Source of the DNA: Marinobacter sp. SS13-12
Lineage (GTDB): Bacteria; Pseudomonadota; Gammaproteobacteria; Pseudomonadales; Oleiphilaceae
Assembly (NCBI RefSeq): GCF_030227115.1
Contig: NZ_JASSUA010000002.1
Coordinates: 558,001 to 622,000, forward strand
Direction: 5' to 3'
DNA length: 64,000 nucleotides
In this document: one piece after another, positions 33,976-44,473 of the stretch
How the letters are laid out: every line of letters starts with the position of its first letter
Numbering within the stretch: position 1 is the first letter of the stretch
Program-made: the position numbers and the translations under genes
The notes under the pieces: generated by a model
The model's database searches: none
Seen by the model: only the letters and a program-made list of their open reading frames with translations
Told to the model about the DNA's origin: nothing

Positions 33976-36720
33976 TTGAGCACCCGATACCTGGAAAGCC
34001 TTTTCAATCCCTCTTCCATAGCGGTTATCGGGGCCTCGGAGCGGGCAGATAACCTGGGCGGTATGGTGCTGCGTAACCTGCTTGGCGGTGGTTATCCCGG
34101 CCAGCTGCTGGTGGTCAACCAGAATGATTATGACAACGTACACGGCGTGCCCTGCGTCCGGAAAGTGTCCCATATGGACTTTAGCCCTGACCTGGCGATT
34201 ATCTGTACACCCCCGGACACCGTGCCAAAGGTGATCAAACGGCTGGGGGAGGCCGGTGTCCGTACCGCGATTGTGATGACCGGTGGCATGTCCCGTAGCC
34301 ACAGCAAGACCGGCCAGCCGTTGATGTATTCGGTCCGCGATGCGGCCCGGGAAACCGGCATCCGGGTGCTTGGACCGAACACCATCGGCCTGATGGTGCC
34401 TGCTCGCAGCCTGAACGCAACCTATGCCCACATGGGCGCGATACCCGGCAAGGTGGCGTTCGTGGGCCAGTCGGGCACCATCGCCAGTTCGGTGATTGAC
34501 TGGGCTTTTGCCCGGGGAGTGGGCTTCTCCTACTTCCTGACCCTGGGCGATGGCATGGATATCGACCACGATGACCTGATCGACTACCTGGCCCAGGACA
34601 GCCAGACCCGCGCCATACTGCTGCACATCGAGAACATTCCCAATCCGCGCCGTTTTATGTCCGCCGTCCGTGTGGCTTCGCGCACCAAGCCGGTGATTGC
34701 GGTGAAAAGCGGCCGGGTGCCGGAATCGGAGTGGTTCCACCACGAATTACCCGCCGGGATCACCCGCAGTGATCCCATCTATGATGCCATGTTACAGCGT
34801 GCCGGTGTGTTGCGGGTGGACGGCCTGGGGCAGATGTTCGATGCCCTGGAAACCCTCACCCGAATGCGTCCGTTGCGGCGTGAAACCCTGGCGATCATGG
34901 CTAACGGTGTCGGCCCCGGGGTTCTGGCGGTGGACCGGCTGGCCTATCTGGGTGGCGAGCTGGCGGAATTGTCCGGAAAGTCCATTGACTCACTGGCGGA
35001 ATTGCTGCCCCCTTACTGGACCCGCAAAAACCCGATCGATCTTGGTTATAACGCCTCGCCGGAACTGTATGCCCAGGCGGTCAAGGTCCTGGCCAAAGAC
35101 CCGGAAGTGGCCAACGTTCTGATTATGTACGCGCCAAGCCTGACCCAGGATAGCCTGCAGATTGCGGATGCGGTGGTGCAGGCGACCAAGGGCACACGGT
35201 TGAATGTGTTTACCTGCTGGCTGGGGCAGAGCACGGTGCTGGACGCCCGTGACGAATTCTACCGGGCCGGACTGCCGTCGTTCTTCAACCCGGAGAAGGC
35301 GGTGGTGGCATTCATGCAGCATGTGCGTCACCAGCGTGTGCAGCGGCTGCTGACGGAAACGCCGGAGTCCTTTACCGACCACCTTGCTGACCACACGCAG
35401 ACCCGTCGGGTCGTGGTCAACGCTATACGCGCGGGGCGCAGCCACCTTTCCAACCGGGAAGCCCGGGATGTGATTGGTGACTATGGCATCAACGCGGTGG
35501 ACACCATCTACTGCGACGATATGGAAGAGGTGCTGGAAGCCTTTGCCGTGGAGCGTCGGCCGGTGGATATCACTCTGATTCATGAACAGTCCTGTCACCC
35601 TTTGATCGCGCTCAGCCCCGGCCAGCGCCGTTACAAGGGTACCGTCCAGAAGCTCAACAGCGAGGGTGCCATCATGGACTCCTGTCGCTTCCTGATGGAG
35701 GAGTACCAGAAGCATTACCCCGACAGTGGTTTCCTCGGGTTTGCGGTTCAGCGCTCCTACCAGCATGTTGGCGGTATCGAGTTCAGCGTTGGCATCACCC
35801 GGGACAAACTGTTCGGCCCGCTGGTGGTGTGCGGTGCTGCCGGTGCCCAGATCAATGTGATGACGGACCGCCAGATCGCCCTGCCGCCACTGAATATGGT
35901 GCTGGCGCGGGAACTGTTGCGGCGAACCTACATGTACAAGCTGCTGAAAGAGCACAGCCTGAAACCGGAAGAGGATATTCGCGCGGTATCGGAAACCCTG
36001 GTGACCCTGTCCCAGATTGTCATTGATAATCCGGAGATCCGTGGGCTGGAAATTTCCCCCTTGCTGTTCAATGAGCAGGGTGCTGTTGCTGTCAACGTCG
36101 CCATTGATCTGGCGGACAAGCCGGGGCGCCCGATTATTCAGCCGTATCCCAGGGAACTGGAAGAATGGATACTGCTGCCGAAGTCTGGTCGCCGTGTGAT
36201 TATCCGTCCGGTACTGGCGGAAGACGAGCCCGCCCACCGGGCCTTCCATGAGCTGCAGTCTCCTGAATCCATCCGTTATCGCTTCTTCCAGTACCGTAAG
36301 CATTTCTCACGGGAAGACGTGGCCCAGATGGTCCAGATCGACTATGACCGGGAAATGGTGTTCATTGCCAATGCGCCAAAGGAAGACGGGGAAGGCGAAG
36401 AAACCCTGGGCACCGTGCGTACCTGGACAGACGCCGACAACCTGCGGGCCGAGTTTGCGGTGATGGTGCACGACAAGATGAAGGGCGAAGGCCTGGGCGT
36501 GGCCCTGATGCAGAAAATGATCGATTACTGCCGCGCCAAGGGCACGATGGAAATGGTCGGTAATGTGCTGGCGGATAATCGCCCGATGTTGCGGCTGGCA
36601 GAGCACCTGGGCTTTGAGATCCGTTACAACCCGGAAGAGGAAGTCATGGACCTGACCCTGGTGCTCAACGAGCCGGAGAAAGACTGGCAGCGGGAGCGTC
36701 TGGAGCAGACCTCCCACTGA
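33976..36720 (+). CDS. Pat-type GNAT protein acetyltransferase with ADP-forming acyl-CoA synthetase domain
   Basis: A 914-aa protein. The N-terminal 720 residues resemble ADP-forming acetyl-CoA synthetase: a CoA-binding domain (FNPSSIAVIGASE), a ligase domain (LGPNTIGLM, GQSGTIASS) and an ATP-grasp region (YGINAVDT, GVQRSY-like AVQRSYQHVGG). The C-terminal 170 residues are a GNAT acetyltransferase (IRPVLAEDEPAHRAF, GLGVALMQKMIDY). The region of the phospho-accepting His reads ELPAGITRSD, so synthetase activity may be lost, as in Pat/YfiQ proteins that acetylate acetyl-CoA synthetase. TTG 33976 follows a strong AAGGAG, six bases away. Confidence 0.92.
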   Translation: MSTRYLESLFNPSSIAVIGASERADNLGGMVLRNLLGGGYPGQLLVVNQNDYDNVHGVPCVRKVSHMDFSPDLAIICTPPDTVPKVIKRLGEAGVRTAIVMTGGMSRSHSKTGQPLMYSVRDAARETGIRVLGPNTIGLMVPARSLNATYAHMGAIPGKVAFVGQSGTIASSVIDWAFARGVGFSYFLTLGDGMDIDHDDLIDYLAQDSQTRAILLHIENIPNPRRFMSAVRVASRTKPVIAVKSGRVPESEWFHHELPAGITRSDPIYDAMLQRAGVLRVDGLGQMFDALETLTRMRPLRRETLAIMANGVGPGVLAVDRLAYLGGELAELSGKSIDSLAELLPPYWTRKNPIDLGYNASPELYAQAVKVLAKDPEVANVLIMYAPSLTQDSLQIADAVVQATKGTRLNVFTCWLGQSTVLDARDEFYRAGLPSFFNPEKAVVAFMQHVRHQRVQRLLTETPESFTDHLADHTQTRRVVVNAIRAGRSHLSNREARDVIGDYGINAVDTIYCDDMEEVLEAFAVERRPVDITLIHEQSCHPLIALSPGQRRYKGTVQKLNSEGAIMDSCRFLMEEYQKHYPDSGFLGFAVQRSYQHVGGIEFSVGITRDKLFGPLVVCGAAGAQINVMTDRQIALPPLNMVLARELLRRTYMYKLLKEHSLKPEEDIRAVSETLVTLSQIVIDNPEIRGLEISPLLFNEQGAVAVNVAIDLADKPGRPIIQPYPRELEEWILLPKSGRRVIIRPVLAEDEPAHRAFHELQSPESIRYRFFQYRKHFSREDVAQMVQIDYDREMVFIANAPKEDGEGEETLGTVRTWTDADNLRAEFAVMVHDKMKGEGLGVALMQKMIDYCRAKGTMEMVGNVLADNRPMLRLAEHLGFEIRYNPEEEVMDLTLVLNEPEKDWQRERLEQTSH

Positions 36721-36730
36721 CGACCGGTTA

Positions 36731-37660
36731 TCAGCCTTCTTCAACAATGGCGGAACGGTCTTCCCCGCCCAGTGCTTCCAGCAGGCCGGGGATCAGCCTG
36801 GCCAGCTCCAGTGTCATCAGGGAAAATGCCGCATCAAAGCGGGCGGCGGCATCGTCTGCGTCCACGTCGTCCAGCTTTTCCTGCAGGGTGTCGCCGAATT
36901 TCAGGCGACGGATTCCCAGCTCCTCATCCAGCACGAAGGAAAGGTTGTCATCCCAGGTCACGGACAGCTTGGTGACCTGCATACCGGCGTCCAGGTGGCT
37001 GCGGATTTCATCGCCCTGAAGGTCCAGGCCCTTGCAGCGCACCACACCACCGTCCTCCGAAGTATCTTTCAGCTCACATTCAGTGCCCAGCTCGATACTG
37101 GCAGGCAGGTCGATGGACTCGTTCAGCCAGCCGGTGAAGGTGAACGCCGGCGCCTGTTCCACCGCAGGTGGACGAACCGGCAGTGAGCCCACGCTCTTGC
37201 GCAGGGTAGAGGCCAGGTCTTCCGCCTGCTTGGCGGAGCCGGCATCCACTACCAGCACGCCATCAGCGGGGGCCAGGTAGGCGTAGCAGCGGCGGTTCTT
37301 GGAAAAGGCCCGGGGCAGCATTTCCAGCATCACCCCTTCTTTGAGCTCGTCCTTTTCCTTGCGTCGTACCTTGCGATGCTGCTCAGCCTCGATCATTTCA
37401 GCCTTCTCGTCCACCAGCTCCTTGATAACGGAGGCGGGCAATAGCTTTTCTTCTTTTCGCAGGGCGATCAGGTGGTAACCACCGGCACTGTGAACCAGCA
37501 GGTCGCTGTGCTTGCCCATGGGCGGTACCCAGCCCTGGCGTGACGTTTCCTGTGGACCACAGGGCTTGAAGGCGTCGGCCTGAAGCTTCGCTTCCAGGGC
37601 TTCGGCCGTTATTTCAAATGGCTTGGTAAAACGGAAAACGCGGGCATTACGAAACCACAT
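36731..37660 (-). CDS. rdgC: Recombination-associated protein RdgC
   Basis: A 309-aa protein, usual length for RdgC. It has the conserved start MWFRNARVFRFTKPF, GWVPPMG, RKVRRKEKDELKEGVMLEMLPRAF and LDEELGIRRLKFGD. RdgC is a ring-shaped dimer that encircles double-stranded DNA and restrains RecA. The gene is convergent with the acetyltransferase, 10 bp apart. recX is also in the window at 53361. Confidence 0.97.
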   Translation of the reverse strand: MWFRNARVFRFTKPFEITAEALEAKLQADAFKPCGPQETSRQGWVPPMGKHSDLLVHSAGGYHLIALRKEEKLLPASVIKELVDEKAEMIEAEQHRKVRRKEKDELKEGVMLEMLPRAFSKNRRCYAYLAPADGVLVVDAGSAKQAEDLASTLRKSVGSLPVRPPAVEQAPAFTFTGWLNESIDLPASIELGTECELKDTSEDGGVVRCKGLDLQGDEIRSHLDAGMQVTKLSVTWDDNLSFVLDEELGIRRLKFGDTLQEKLDDVDADDAAARFDAAFSLMTLELARLIPGLLEALGGEDRSAIVEEG

Positions 37661-37721
37661 GGTCCGGGTCCTTGTTGGTTATGGGGTGATGTTGAAAGTC
37701 AGGAAGGGGAGGGATGATACC

Positions 37722-37922
37722 TCAAATCTGCATGATTTCGACCATTACGGTTTTAACGATAAAACCCACCACTCCGGCGCCCAGAATGGTGAACAGGGCA
37801 ACGGTGCCGAACCGGCCCGCCTGGGACTTCCTGGCGAGGTCCCAGACAATAAAACCCATCCAGACAATCAGGCCGGTCAGCAAGACCAGCATGGAAATCT
37901 CTGCGAATACTGCTTCGTTCAT
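37722..37922 (-). CDS. DUF2788 family small membrane protein
   Basis: A 66-aa protein with two membrane helices (ISMLVLLTGLIVWMGFIVWDLA and VALFTILGAGVVGFIVKTVMVEI) joined by a short basic loop, ARKSQAGRFG. Size and layout fit DUF2788, whose function is unknown. It lies between rdgC and yaaA on the same strand. Confidence 0.82.
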   Translation of the reverse strand: MNEAVFAEISMLVLLTGLIVWMGFIVWDLARKSQAGRFGTVALFTILGAGVVGFIVKTVMVEIMQI

Positions 37923-37947
37923 TAATGACTCCGGGTTTGTGAAACGT

Positions 37948-38718
37948 TTACTGCTCGTCCCTCAGGAACACCCAGTTGTCTGCACTGGACTGCTCCTCGC
38001 TATAACGATAGCCCTCAAGATCAAAGCCCTTGAGATCGTCTGCCTGGGTAATGTTGTTCTGGATGGCGTAGCGGCACATCAGTCCCCGGGCCTTCTTGGC
38101 GTAGAAGCTGATCATCTTGTACTGGCCGTTTTTCCAGTCCTTGAACTGGGGGGTGATCAGGCGGGCATCCAGCTCTTTCTTGCGCACGCTCTTGAAGTAT
38201 TCATTGGAGGCCAGGTTCACCAGCACGCCGTCATCCGCCTTCAGCAGCCGGTTGAGTTCGTCGGTAATCTTGCTGCCCCAGAAGGCATACAGGTCTTTAC
38301 CGCGATGATTCTCGAATTTTGTACCCATTTCCAGGCGGTAGGGCTGCATCAGGTCCAGGGGTTTGAGCACCCCGTAGAGGCCGGAGAGTATCCGCAGGCG
38401 CTTCTGGGCAATCTCGAATTCCTTGTCGCTGAAGCTTTCCGCATCCAGCCCGGTATAGACGTCGCCTTTGAACGCCAGCACCGCCTGGCGTGCATTCTCC
38501 AGTGTGAAGGGGGTGTGCCACGAGCGAAAACGCTCGGCATTGAGCTGGCCGAGCTTGTCGCTGACCCCCATCAGGTTGCTGATGTCGTGGGGTTCCAACT
38601 CCTTGAGCTGGTCAACCAGCTCGCAGGCGTCGTCCAGGAAAGCCGGCTGAGTGGCCTTGGTGGTGGCCAGCGGGCTTTCGTAGTCCAGCGTTTTTGCAGG
38701 GGAAATAACCATCAACAT
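37948..38718 (-). CDS. yaaA: Peroxide stress protein YaaA
   Basis: A 256-aa DUF328 protein with [57 protein letters not shown] and [11 protein letters not shown]. YaaA limits damage by intracellular iron and binds DNA in peroxide-stressed E. coli. ATG 38718, matching the family N-terminus and preceded by GAGGA, is preferred over a TTG nine bases upstream. The start lies 12 bp past the stop of the glutaredoxin gene, so they are probably co-transcribed. Confidence 0.95.
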   Translation of the reverse strand: MLMVISPAKTLDYESPLATTKATQPAFLDDACELVDQLKELEPHDISNLMGVSDKLGQLNAERFRSWHTPFTLENARQAVLAFKGDVYTGLDAESFSDKEFEIAQKRLRILSGLYGVLKPLDLMQPYRLEMGTKFENHRGKDLYAFWGSKITDELNRLLKADDGVLVNLASNEYFKSVRKKELDARLITPQFKDWKNGQYKMISFYAKKARGLMCRYAIQNNITQADDLKGFDLEGYRYSEEQSSADNWVFLRDEQ

Positions 38719-38730
38719 GTCGGGCAATCC

Positions 38731-38964
38731 TCATCGGAGAAAGTTCAGTAACTGGTCACTGGTGAAAGGCCAGTCCAGCTCCTCGCCGGTGTCGTTACGG
38801 CGCAGTACCGGAATGCGCGTGCCGTAGCGTTCCACCAGTTGCCTGGACTGGGCAATGTCCACCGCGTCGACGGGAATGGGCGCAGGCATGGGCGTATTCA
38901 CCAGCAGCGCTTCCGCCAGTTCGCACAGGTGGCACTGGGACGTGGTGTAAAAAGTCAGTTCCAT
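38731..38964 (-). CDS. Glutaredoxin-like protein
   Basis: A 77-aa thioredoxin-fold protein with a CHLC active site near the N-terminus (YTTSQCHLCELAEALL), the cis-proline loop GTRIPVLRR and a C-terminal helix. It belongs to the short glutaredoxin/DUF836 group, with CxxC both cysteines intact. Its start abuts the stop of the yciK-type gene (one base apart), so it is translated in one operon with it. Confidence 0.88.
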   Translation of the reverse strand: MELTFYTTSQCHLCELAEALLVNTPMPAPIPVDAVDIAQSRQLVERYGTRIPVLRRNDTGEELDWPFTSDQLLNFLR

Positions 38965-39714
38965 TTACTTGGGCTGTGCGTCTATCTGCTGGCCATTGAT
39001 GCCTGCGCTGTCCCGCCCCATCAGGTACAGGTAAACCGGCATCAGGTCTTCCGGTGCGGGATTCTGCTGCGGGTTCTCGGCGGGATACGCCGTGGCTCTC
39101 ATATTGGTGCGGGTTGCGCCCGGATTGAGGCTGTTCACCCGCACATTATGGCGATCATCATCCAGTTCTTCTGCCAGCATCTGGCTCAACCCTTCGATGG
39201 CGAACTTGGAAACCGCATAGGCGCCCCAGTACGGCTTGGCTCTGCGGCCGACTCCGGAAGAGGTGAAAATCACCGAGGCATCATCGGACTTGCGCAGCAG
39301 CGGGATCATGGCGCGGCTCAGCAGGAACGGAGCGGTGGAGTTCACGTGCATCACCTTGTTCCAGATTTCCGGGTCATAAAGCTCGATGGGGCTGCGCGTG
39401 CCCAGGATGGCAGCGTTGTGAAGCAGGCCGTCGAGATGATCGAAATTGTCTTCGATCGTCATCGCCAGCTCTTCGTACTCCTTGACTGCAGCCCCCTCGA
39501 AGTTAAGCGGTACGATGGCCGGTTTCGGGTGGCCGGCAGCCTCGATTTCGTCATACACGGATTCCAGCTTGGAAACGGTGCGGCCTACAAGGATCACAGT
39601 GGCACCATGGGCCGCGTAGGCTTTTGCAGCCGCCCGTCCGATGCCGCTACCGGCACCGGTTACCATAATGATGCGATCTTTCAGCAAGTCTGCCGGTGCT
39701 TTATAGTCCTGCAT
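38965..39714 (-). CDS. yciK: YciK-family short-chain dehydrogenase
   Basis: A 249-aa SDR with TGAGSGIG cofactor loop, NNAG-equivalent HNAAILG, catalytic Ser in FTSSGVGR and YAVSK (YxxxK), and the family-specific LNPGATRTNMRA. The YciK group has no firmly assigned substrate. It follows the mupP-like phosphatase gene by about 20 bp, in the same order I recall downstream of ubiG in Pseudomonas. Confidence 0.92.
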   Translation of the reverse strand: MQDYKAPADLLKDRIIMVTGAGSGIGRAAAKAYAAHGATVILVGRTVSKLESVYDEIEAAGHPKPAIVPLNFEGAAVKEYEELAMTIEDNFDHLDGLLHNAAILGTRSPIELYDPEIWNKVMHVNSTAPFLLSRAMIPLLRKSDDASVIFTSSGVGRRAKPYWGAYAVSKFAIEGLSQMLAEELDDDRHNVRVNSLNPGATRTNMRATAYPAENPQQNPAPEDLMPVYLYLMGRDSAGINGQQIDAQPK

Positions 39715-39735
39715 TCTGTGTCTCCGTTTGGAACT

Positions 39736-40404
39736 CTATTGTAACAGTTTTGCCAGGTCGCTGACGGTGTCAGCCACGATGTCAGCTTGCCACAGGTCAA
39801 CCGCCTCTGGCTGTTCGATATAACCGTAACGTACCGCGATGGTTTTCATGCCCGCGTTGCGTCCGGCCTCGATGTCCCGTTCATGGTCACCCACGTACAC
39901 GCCGGTGGCGGGGTCGGCGCCCACCTCGCGGCAGGCCAGAAACAGCGCCTCCGGGTGCGGTTTCCGGTTAGTGACATGGTCGGGGCAGATCAGGGTAGAG
40001 CAGCGCTCCGCCAGGCCCAGGGCCTCTATCAATGGCGCCGCAAATCGAACCGGTTTGTTGGTGACGATGCCCCAGGGAATATTCCGGGCTTCCAGGTCCT
40101 TCAGGATAGCGTCCACGCCTTCGAACAGGGTGGTTTCCACAGCCACGCCGGCTTCATACAGGTCGAGAAACGCCGTGTGTTTCTCCAGGTAGTCCGGATG
40201 ATCCGGCTCAAGGCCAAAGCCCACGAGGATCATCGCCCTGGCGCCGTTGGAAACCGAACGGCGGATGTGGGGCGCCGGCAGTGCCTGCAGCCCGTGGGCC
40301 CGGCGCAGTTCATTCAGGCAACGGATAAAATCCGGTGCGGTATCAATCAGTGTGCCGTCCAGGTCGAACAGGACGGTTGAGGGCGCGGAGGGCGATGATG
40401 TCAC
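39736..40404 (-). CDS. mupP: HAD phosphatase, probable N-acetylmuramate-6-phosphate phosphatase
   Basis: A 222-aa HAD-IA hydrolase with DLDGTLIDT (nucleophile Asp), VTNKP (motif II), [10 protein letters not shown] (Lys) and [14 protein letters not shown] (motif III). Often labelled phosphoglycolate phosphatase, but the gene placed directly after ubiG in pseudomonads encodes MupP of the cell-wall recycling pathway, so that role is favoured by context. GTG 40404 overlaps the ubiG stop (GTGA), with GAGGAAAC upstream. The longer frame to 40584 lies inside ubiG and is not credible. Confidence 0.85.
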   Translation of the reverse strand: MTSSPSAPSTVLFDLDGTLIDTAPDFIRCLNELRRAHGLQALPAPHIRRSVSNGARAMILVGFGLEPDHPDYLEKHTAFLDLYEAGVAVETTLFEGVDAILKDLEARNIPWGIVTNKPVRFAAPLIEALGLAERCSTLICPDHVTNRKPHPEALFLACREVGADPATGVYVGDHERDIEAGRNAGMKTIAVRYGYIEQPEAVDLWQADIVADTVSDLAKLLQ

Positions 40405-41129
40405 GACGGATCCGTTTCCTCGCGTGTATCCATGGCATGCATCATATAGTTGACGTCCACATCCCGCCCCAGGCGATACACTTTGGTGATCGGGTTGTAG
40501 GTCATGCCCGTCAGTTCGCAGATGTTCAGCCCGGCGTGGCGCAGATGATCCGACATTTCCGAGGGGCGGATGAACTTGCGCCATTCGTGCGTGCCCTTCG
40601 GCAGCAGCCTGAGCACATACTCAGCGCCCACAATCGCGAACAGGAACGACTTGGGGTTACGGTTGATGGTGGACACGAACAGATGTCCGCCGGGCTTCAG
40701 CAGGGCAGCGCAGGCCTTGATGACGGAAGCCGGGTCCGGCACATGCTCCAGCATTTCCAGGCAGGTGACCACATCGTACCGGCCGGTGTGTTCCGGGTCG
40801 ATTGCCAGCTCTTCAACAGTGATCTGGCGATAGTCCACCTTGATGCCGCTTTCCATGCCATGGAGCCTGGCCACTGCCAGCGGTGCTTCGCCCATGTCTA
40901 TGCCCGTCACGTGCGCGCCCCGCTGTGCCATGCCCTCGGACAACAGGCCGCCGCCGCAGCCGACATCCAGGGCCCGCTTTCCCGCCAGGGGCACGCGCTC
41001 GTCAATGTAGTTGAGGCGCAGGGGGTTGATGTCGTGCAGAGGGCGGAACTCGCTGGTGGGGTCCCACCAGCGGCTGGCCAGTGCCTCGAATTTGGCGATT
41101 TCGTTGTGGTCTACGTTCTGAGTGCTCAT
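40401..41129 (-). CDS. ubiG: Bifunctional ubiquinone O-methyltransferase UbiG
   Basis: A 242-aa class I SAM methyltransferase with [25 protein letters not shown] (SAM site), [12 protein letters not shown] and the UbiG-specific [26 protein letters not shown]. It carries out both O-methylations in ubiquinone synthesis. The downstream phosphatase start overlaps its stop, indicating coupling. The upstream mtaD gene lies 34 bp away. Confidence 0.97.
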   Translation of the reverse strand: MSTQNVDHNEIAKFEALASRWWDPTSEFRPLHDINPLRLNYIDERVPLAGKRALDVGCGGGLLSEGMAQRGAHVTGIDMGEAPLAVARLHGMESGIKVDYRQITVEELAIDPEHTGRYDVVTCLEMLEHVPDPASVIKACAALLKPGGHLFVSTINRNPKSFLFAIVGAEYVLRLLPKGTHEWRKFIRPSEMSDHLRHAGLNICELTGMTYNPITKVYRLGRDVDVNYMMHAMDTREETDPS

Positions 41130-41163
41130 AGTTGGTTCTGCCTGATAACGAATATGTCGGGCG

Positions 41164-42504
41164 TCAGCTGGTTTGCTGCTCGCGGATACGGTCTGCCCAG
41201 CCCCGGACGCGGAGCATCAGGTCTGGTACGTCAATACGGGTCAGCCTGCCTTCCTGTACCTGAGGTACGCCGTTGATCCAGCTATGGCTTACCTGGCGGC
41301 CATGGTTGCTGTAAACAAGGTGAGAGGCCGGATCGTACACCGGCTGCAGGAATGGGTCGCCCAGGTCCACGGCAATGATATCTGCCAGCTTACCGGCTTG
41401 CAGTGATCCCAGCTCATGGGCGCGCCCCAGTGCCTTTGCACCGTCGATCGTGGCCATGGCCAGCGCCTCATGGGCAGACAACGCCGTGGCATCATCAGCC
41501 ACCACCTTGGCCAGCATGGACGCGGTGCTAAGTTCGCCAAACAGATCCAGGTCATTATTGCTGGCAGCACCGTCGGTGCCAATGGCGACATTGATGCCCG
41601 CCTCGCGGAATTTCTGTACCGGGCTGAGGCCGCTGGCCAGCTTGAGATTGGATTCCGGGCAATGAATCACCTGGGCGCCGGTGTCTTTCAGCAATTGTAT
41701 GTCCGAGTCATCAATCTGGGTCATGTGGACACACTGGGTTGTGGGCCCAAGTACGCCCAGCTCTGCCATTCGTGCTGTGGGTCGTTTGCCGGTTTTCTCC
41801 AGGGCATCGGCCACCTCGAAGGCGGTTTCATGGAGGTGGATCTGGATAGGCGTGCCAGTGCTCCGTGACAGCGCCACGGCTTTTGTCAGTGGCTCGTCAG
41901 ACACCGTGTAAGGCGCATGGGGGCCGATGGCCGGCATAATGAACGGGTCGTCCTGCCACTGGCGGATGAAGCCCTCGCCCTTGGCCAGGTATTCGTCTGG
42001 CCCGGCTCCCCAGGGCGTCGGGAAATCCAGCAGGGGAAAACAAACCTGGGCGCGCATGCCGGCGTCTTTGGCAAGCTGTGCAACGATTTCGGGGAAAAAG
42101 TACATGTCCGCAAAGGTGGTGGTGCCGGTGCGAAGCATTTCTGCCATGGCCAGCTGCGTACCATCGGCAATGAATGGCTCGCTGACAAACGCGCCTTCGG
42201 CGGGCCAGATATGGTCATTCAGCCAGGTCATCAGCGGCAGGTCGTCTGCCAATCCCCGGAACAGCGACATGGCGGCATGGCCATGCATATTGATCAGGCC
42301 GGGAAGCACCACATGGTTGGGCAGGTCGATGGTTTCCTTGGCACGGTAACGGGCATCGGCTTCATCCCGGGAGACCACTGCGGCAATCCGTTCGCCCTGG
42401 ACAAGCACCGCCTGGTGTTCCAGTACCGCGTTCGCGGGCTCTATGGGGATAACCCAGCGTGCGTTGATGCGAATATCTGCTGCGGTAATGGTGTCTGCCG
42501 TCAT
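41164..42504 (-). CDS. mtaD: 5'-methylthioadenosine/S-adenosylhomocysteine deaminase (TRZ/ATZ family)
   Basis: A 446-aa amidohydrolase with metal-binding [38 protein letters not shown] and [12 protein letters not shown]. It would convert methylthioadenosine to methylthioinosine, the first step of the deaminating salvage route. It is divergent from mtnA, with no mtnN or mtnP seen nearby. CAGGGTAA precedes the ATG. SAH deamination is a second possible activity. Confidence 0.93.
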   Translation of the reverse strand: MTADTITAADIRINARWVIPIEPANAVLEHQAVLVQGERIAAVVSRDEADARYRAKETIDLPNHVVLPGLINMHGHAAMSLFRGLADDLPLMTWLNDHIWPAEGAFVSEPFIADGTQLAMAEMLRTGTTTFADMYFFPEIVAQLAKDAGMRAQVCFPLLDFPTPWGAGPDEYLAKGEGFIRQWQDDPFIMPAIGPHAPYTVSDEPLTKAVALSRSTGTPIQIHLHETAFEVADALEKTGKRPTARMAELGVLGPTTQCVHMTQIDDSDIQLLKDTGAQVIHCPESNLKLASGLSPVQKFREAGINVAIGTDGAASNNDLDLFGELSTASMLAKVVADDATALSAHEALAMATIDGAKALGRAHELGSLQAGKLADIIAVDLGDPFLQPVYDPASHLVYSNHGRQVSHSWINGVPQVQEGRLTRIDVPDLMLRVRGWADRIREQQTS

Positions 42505-42663
42505 TTACCCTGCCTTGGCCGGGCCGCCCGGAAAACGTCCGTGCAGCCGAAGAATGTAGCCCGAAAGTATAGCGACCACCCGGACCAAGAACTACCCTGG
42601 GGGCTGAGTTTGGAGTGTTATCACAGGTATACTGCCTTTTTGTAACCTGTCTGGAGTGACTGA

Positions 42664-43728
42664 ATGAGCAAAACCACTGGTTCATCCGGTAAGCGCTCCA
42701 TTGGAACCGTGGCCATACGCTGGCATGGCGGCAGTCTAGAGCTGCTGGATCAGCGGCTGCTGCCCGACCAGGAGCACTGGATTACGCTGGAGGGCGCCTC
42801 CGGTGTTGCCCAGTGTATCCGGGACATGGTGGTGAGAGGTGCCCCGGCCATTGGCATAAGCGCCGCCTATGGAGTGGCCCTGGCCGCCCGCCATGCCGGC
42901 GGTGGTGACTGGAAAGCCGAGATCAAGCAGGCCATACGCGAATTGGCCGCATCGCGGCCGACAGCGGTCAACCTGTTCTGGGCGCTGCAGGAAATGGAGC
43001 GTGAATTCGCCGGTTGTCACTCCCTGGATGAAGCTGTGAAACGGCTTGCCAATACCGCGGAACGCATTCATGAGGACGATCTGGCCGCCAACCTGGCCAT
43101 GGCCGATAATGCCCTGGAACACATGGCTGCCGACAAGCCGTTTTCTGTACTCACCCACTGCAATACCGGTGCCCTGGCCACCGGCGGTTATGGTACCGCG
43201 CTGGGCGTAATCCGTCGGCTTCATGAGGCGAAAATGCTCAGGGACGTGTTTGCGGATGAGACCCGCCCCTGGCTGCAGGGCAGCAGGCTGACCGCCTGGG
43301 AACTGTCACGGGATGGTATTCCTGTCACTCTGAACGCAGACGGTGCGGCGGCTGCCATTATGGCTGCGGGTAAAGTGCGCTGGGTGATCGTCGGTGCCGA
43401 CCGGATTACCGCCAATGGTGACGTTGCCAATAAAATTGGCACCTACAGCCTCGCGGTGCTGGCTCGCCACCACAAAGTGGGGTTTATGGTGGTGGCACCG
43501 TCCAGTACCGTCGACATGTCGCTGGAGTCCGGCAAGGATATCCCCATTGAAGAACGCGAAGGCTCAGAGCTCAGGCAGATCAGGGGAGTGGCCATTGCGC
43601 CGGCCGGGGTCAAAGTATTCAACCCGGTATTCGATGTGACGCCGGCAAGCCTGATTGACGTAATCGTGACCGAGAAGGGGGTTGTCAGCACGCCCAATGT
43701 GACCGGAATGTGGTCGCTATTCGACTGA
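42664..43728 (+). CDS. mtnA: Methylthioribose-1-phosphate isomerase
   Basis: A 354-aa enzyme that turns methylthioribose-1-phosphate into methylthioribulose-1-phosphate in methionine salvage. It has [50 protein letters not shown] (catalytic Cys) and [19 protein letters not shown] (catalytic Asp). The length is normal. It overlaps the convergent HTH gene by 12 bp. Other mtn genes are not in the window. Confidence 0.97.
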   Translation: MSKTTGSSGKRSIGTVAIRWHGGSLELLDQRLLPDQEHWITLEGASGVAQCIRDMVVRGAPAIGISAAYGVALAARHAGGGDWKAEIKQAIRELAASRPTAVNLFWALQEMEREFAGCHSLDEAVKRLANTAERIHEDDLAANLAMADNALEHMAADKPFSVLTHCNTGALATGGYGTALGVIRRLHEAKMLRDVFADETRPWLQGSRLTAWELSRDGIPVTLNADGAAAAIMAAGKVRWVIVGADRITANGDVANKIGTYSLAVLARHHKVGFMVVAPSSTVDMSLESGKDIPIEEREGSELRQIRGVAIAPAGVKVFNPVFDVTPASLIDVIVTEKGVVSTPNVTGMWSLFD

Positions 43729-44439
43729 GTCGTCCTTTTGCGCCCGCAGTTCCGCCATTTCCTTTTCCTGCTCTTCGATAAAGTGCAGCGACATTTCGAA
43801 ACTCTGACGGGTGAAATCCAGAACCTTCCGGAAACCCTCGTCAGAGAGGGTGCGGGCGTCGTCATGGCTGCGGAAGATATTGATGAACTGGCGCTCCCGC
43901 TCGAATTGCAGCGGTAGTCGGCCAATGCCCCAGTCGTTGAGTATTCGCCAGACCTCGGGGTTGTAATTGCGGGTGGTGCGAAGAATAAACGGAATCGGGT
44001 CGTTACGTGCTATCAGCGCTGCCAGGCGCAGTATCAGCTCAAATGACAGTGTGGTAGTGCCGTTTTCAATGGCCTCGAGAACCGATTTGTCTTTCAGATT
44101 CAGGGCTTCGCTCATTTCCGACCGGGTCAGCCCGGCCACTTCGCGGATGTCTTTCAGGGAGTTGCCGGCTGCCAGCATCATGCGAAGCTGATCCTGGGAG
44201 TTCATCAGTGCGCGGCCGACTTTCAGAGAGGTATCCGTGGATTTGGCGGCGAAGCGTAGTGCTGATCCTGTGAGGCCGGCAATGCGGTCAATGAGTGACT
44301 CGGACCCCTTGTTTTCCTCCTGACCTTCGGCACCCTGAACATGTCCTACCTCTTCCATGGACCTCATGGCATGCATGGCGTCCATCAGCATACCTTCCAG
44401 CAGGCGTGCCCTGTTCCGGTCTTCTTCCTTGTCAGCCAT
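43717..44439 (-). CDS. HTH (XRE-like) DNA-binding protein
   Basis: A 240-aa protein with a central helix-turn-helix ([47 protein letters not shown]). Charged N- and C-terminal helical regions flank it, the last probably a coiled coil ([16 protein letters not shown]). A hydrophobic [16 protein letters not shown] segment precedes the HTH. It follows prc by 34 bp on the same strand. Regulatory targets are unknown. Confidence 0.85.
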   Translation of the reverse strand: MADKEEDRNRARLLEGMLMDAMHAMRSMEEVGHVQGAEGQEENKGSESLIDRIAGLTGSALRFAAKSTDTSLKVGRALMNSQDQLRMMLAAGNSLKDIREVAGLTRSEMSEALNLKDKSVLEAIENGTTTLSFELILRLAALIARNDPIPFILRTTRNYNPEVWRILNDWGIGRLPLQFERERQFINIFRSHDDARTLSDEGFRKVLDFTRQSFEMSLHFIEEQEKEMAELRAQKDDSVE

Positions 44440-44473
44440 GGCTAACGCCCGTTCACGGAGGAGTTTGGGCCGC

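Noticed and set aside
34990..36303. 437-aa minus-strand frame
   Set aside because: Antisense shadow of the Pat-type acetyltransferase; no domain seen.
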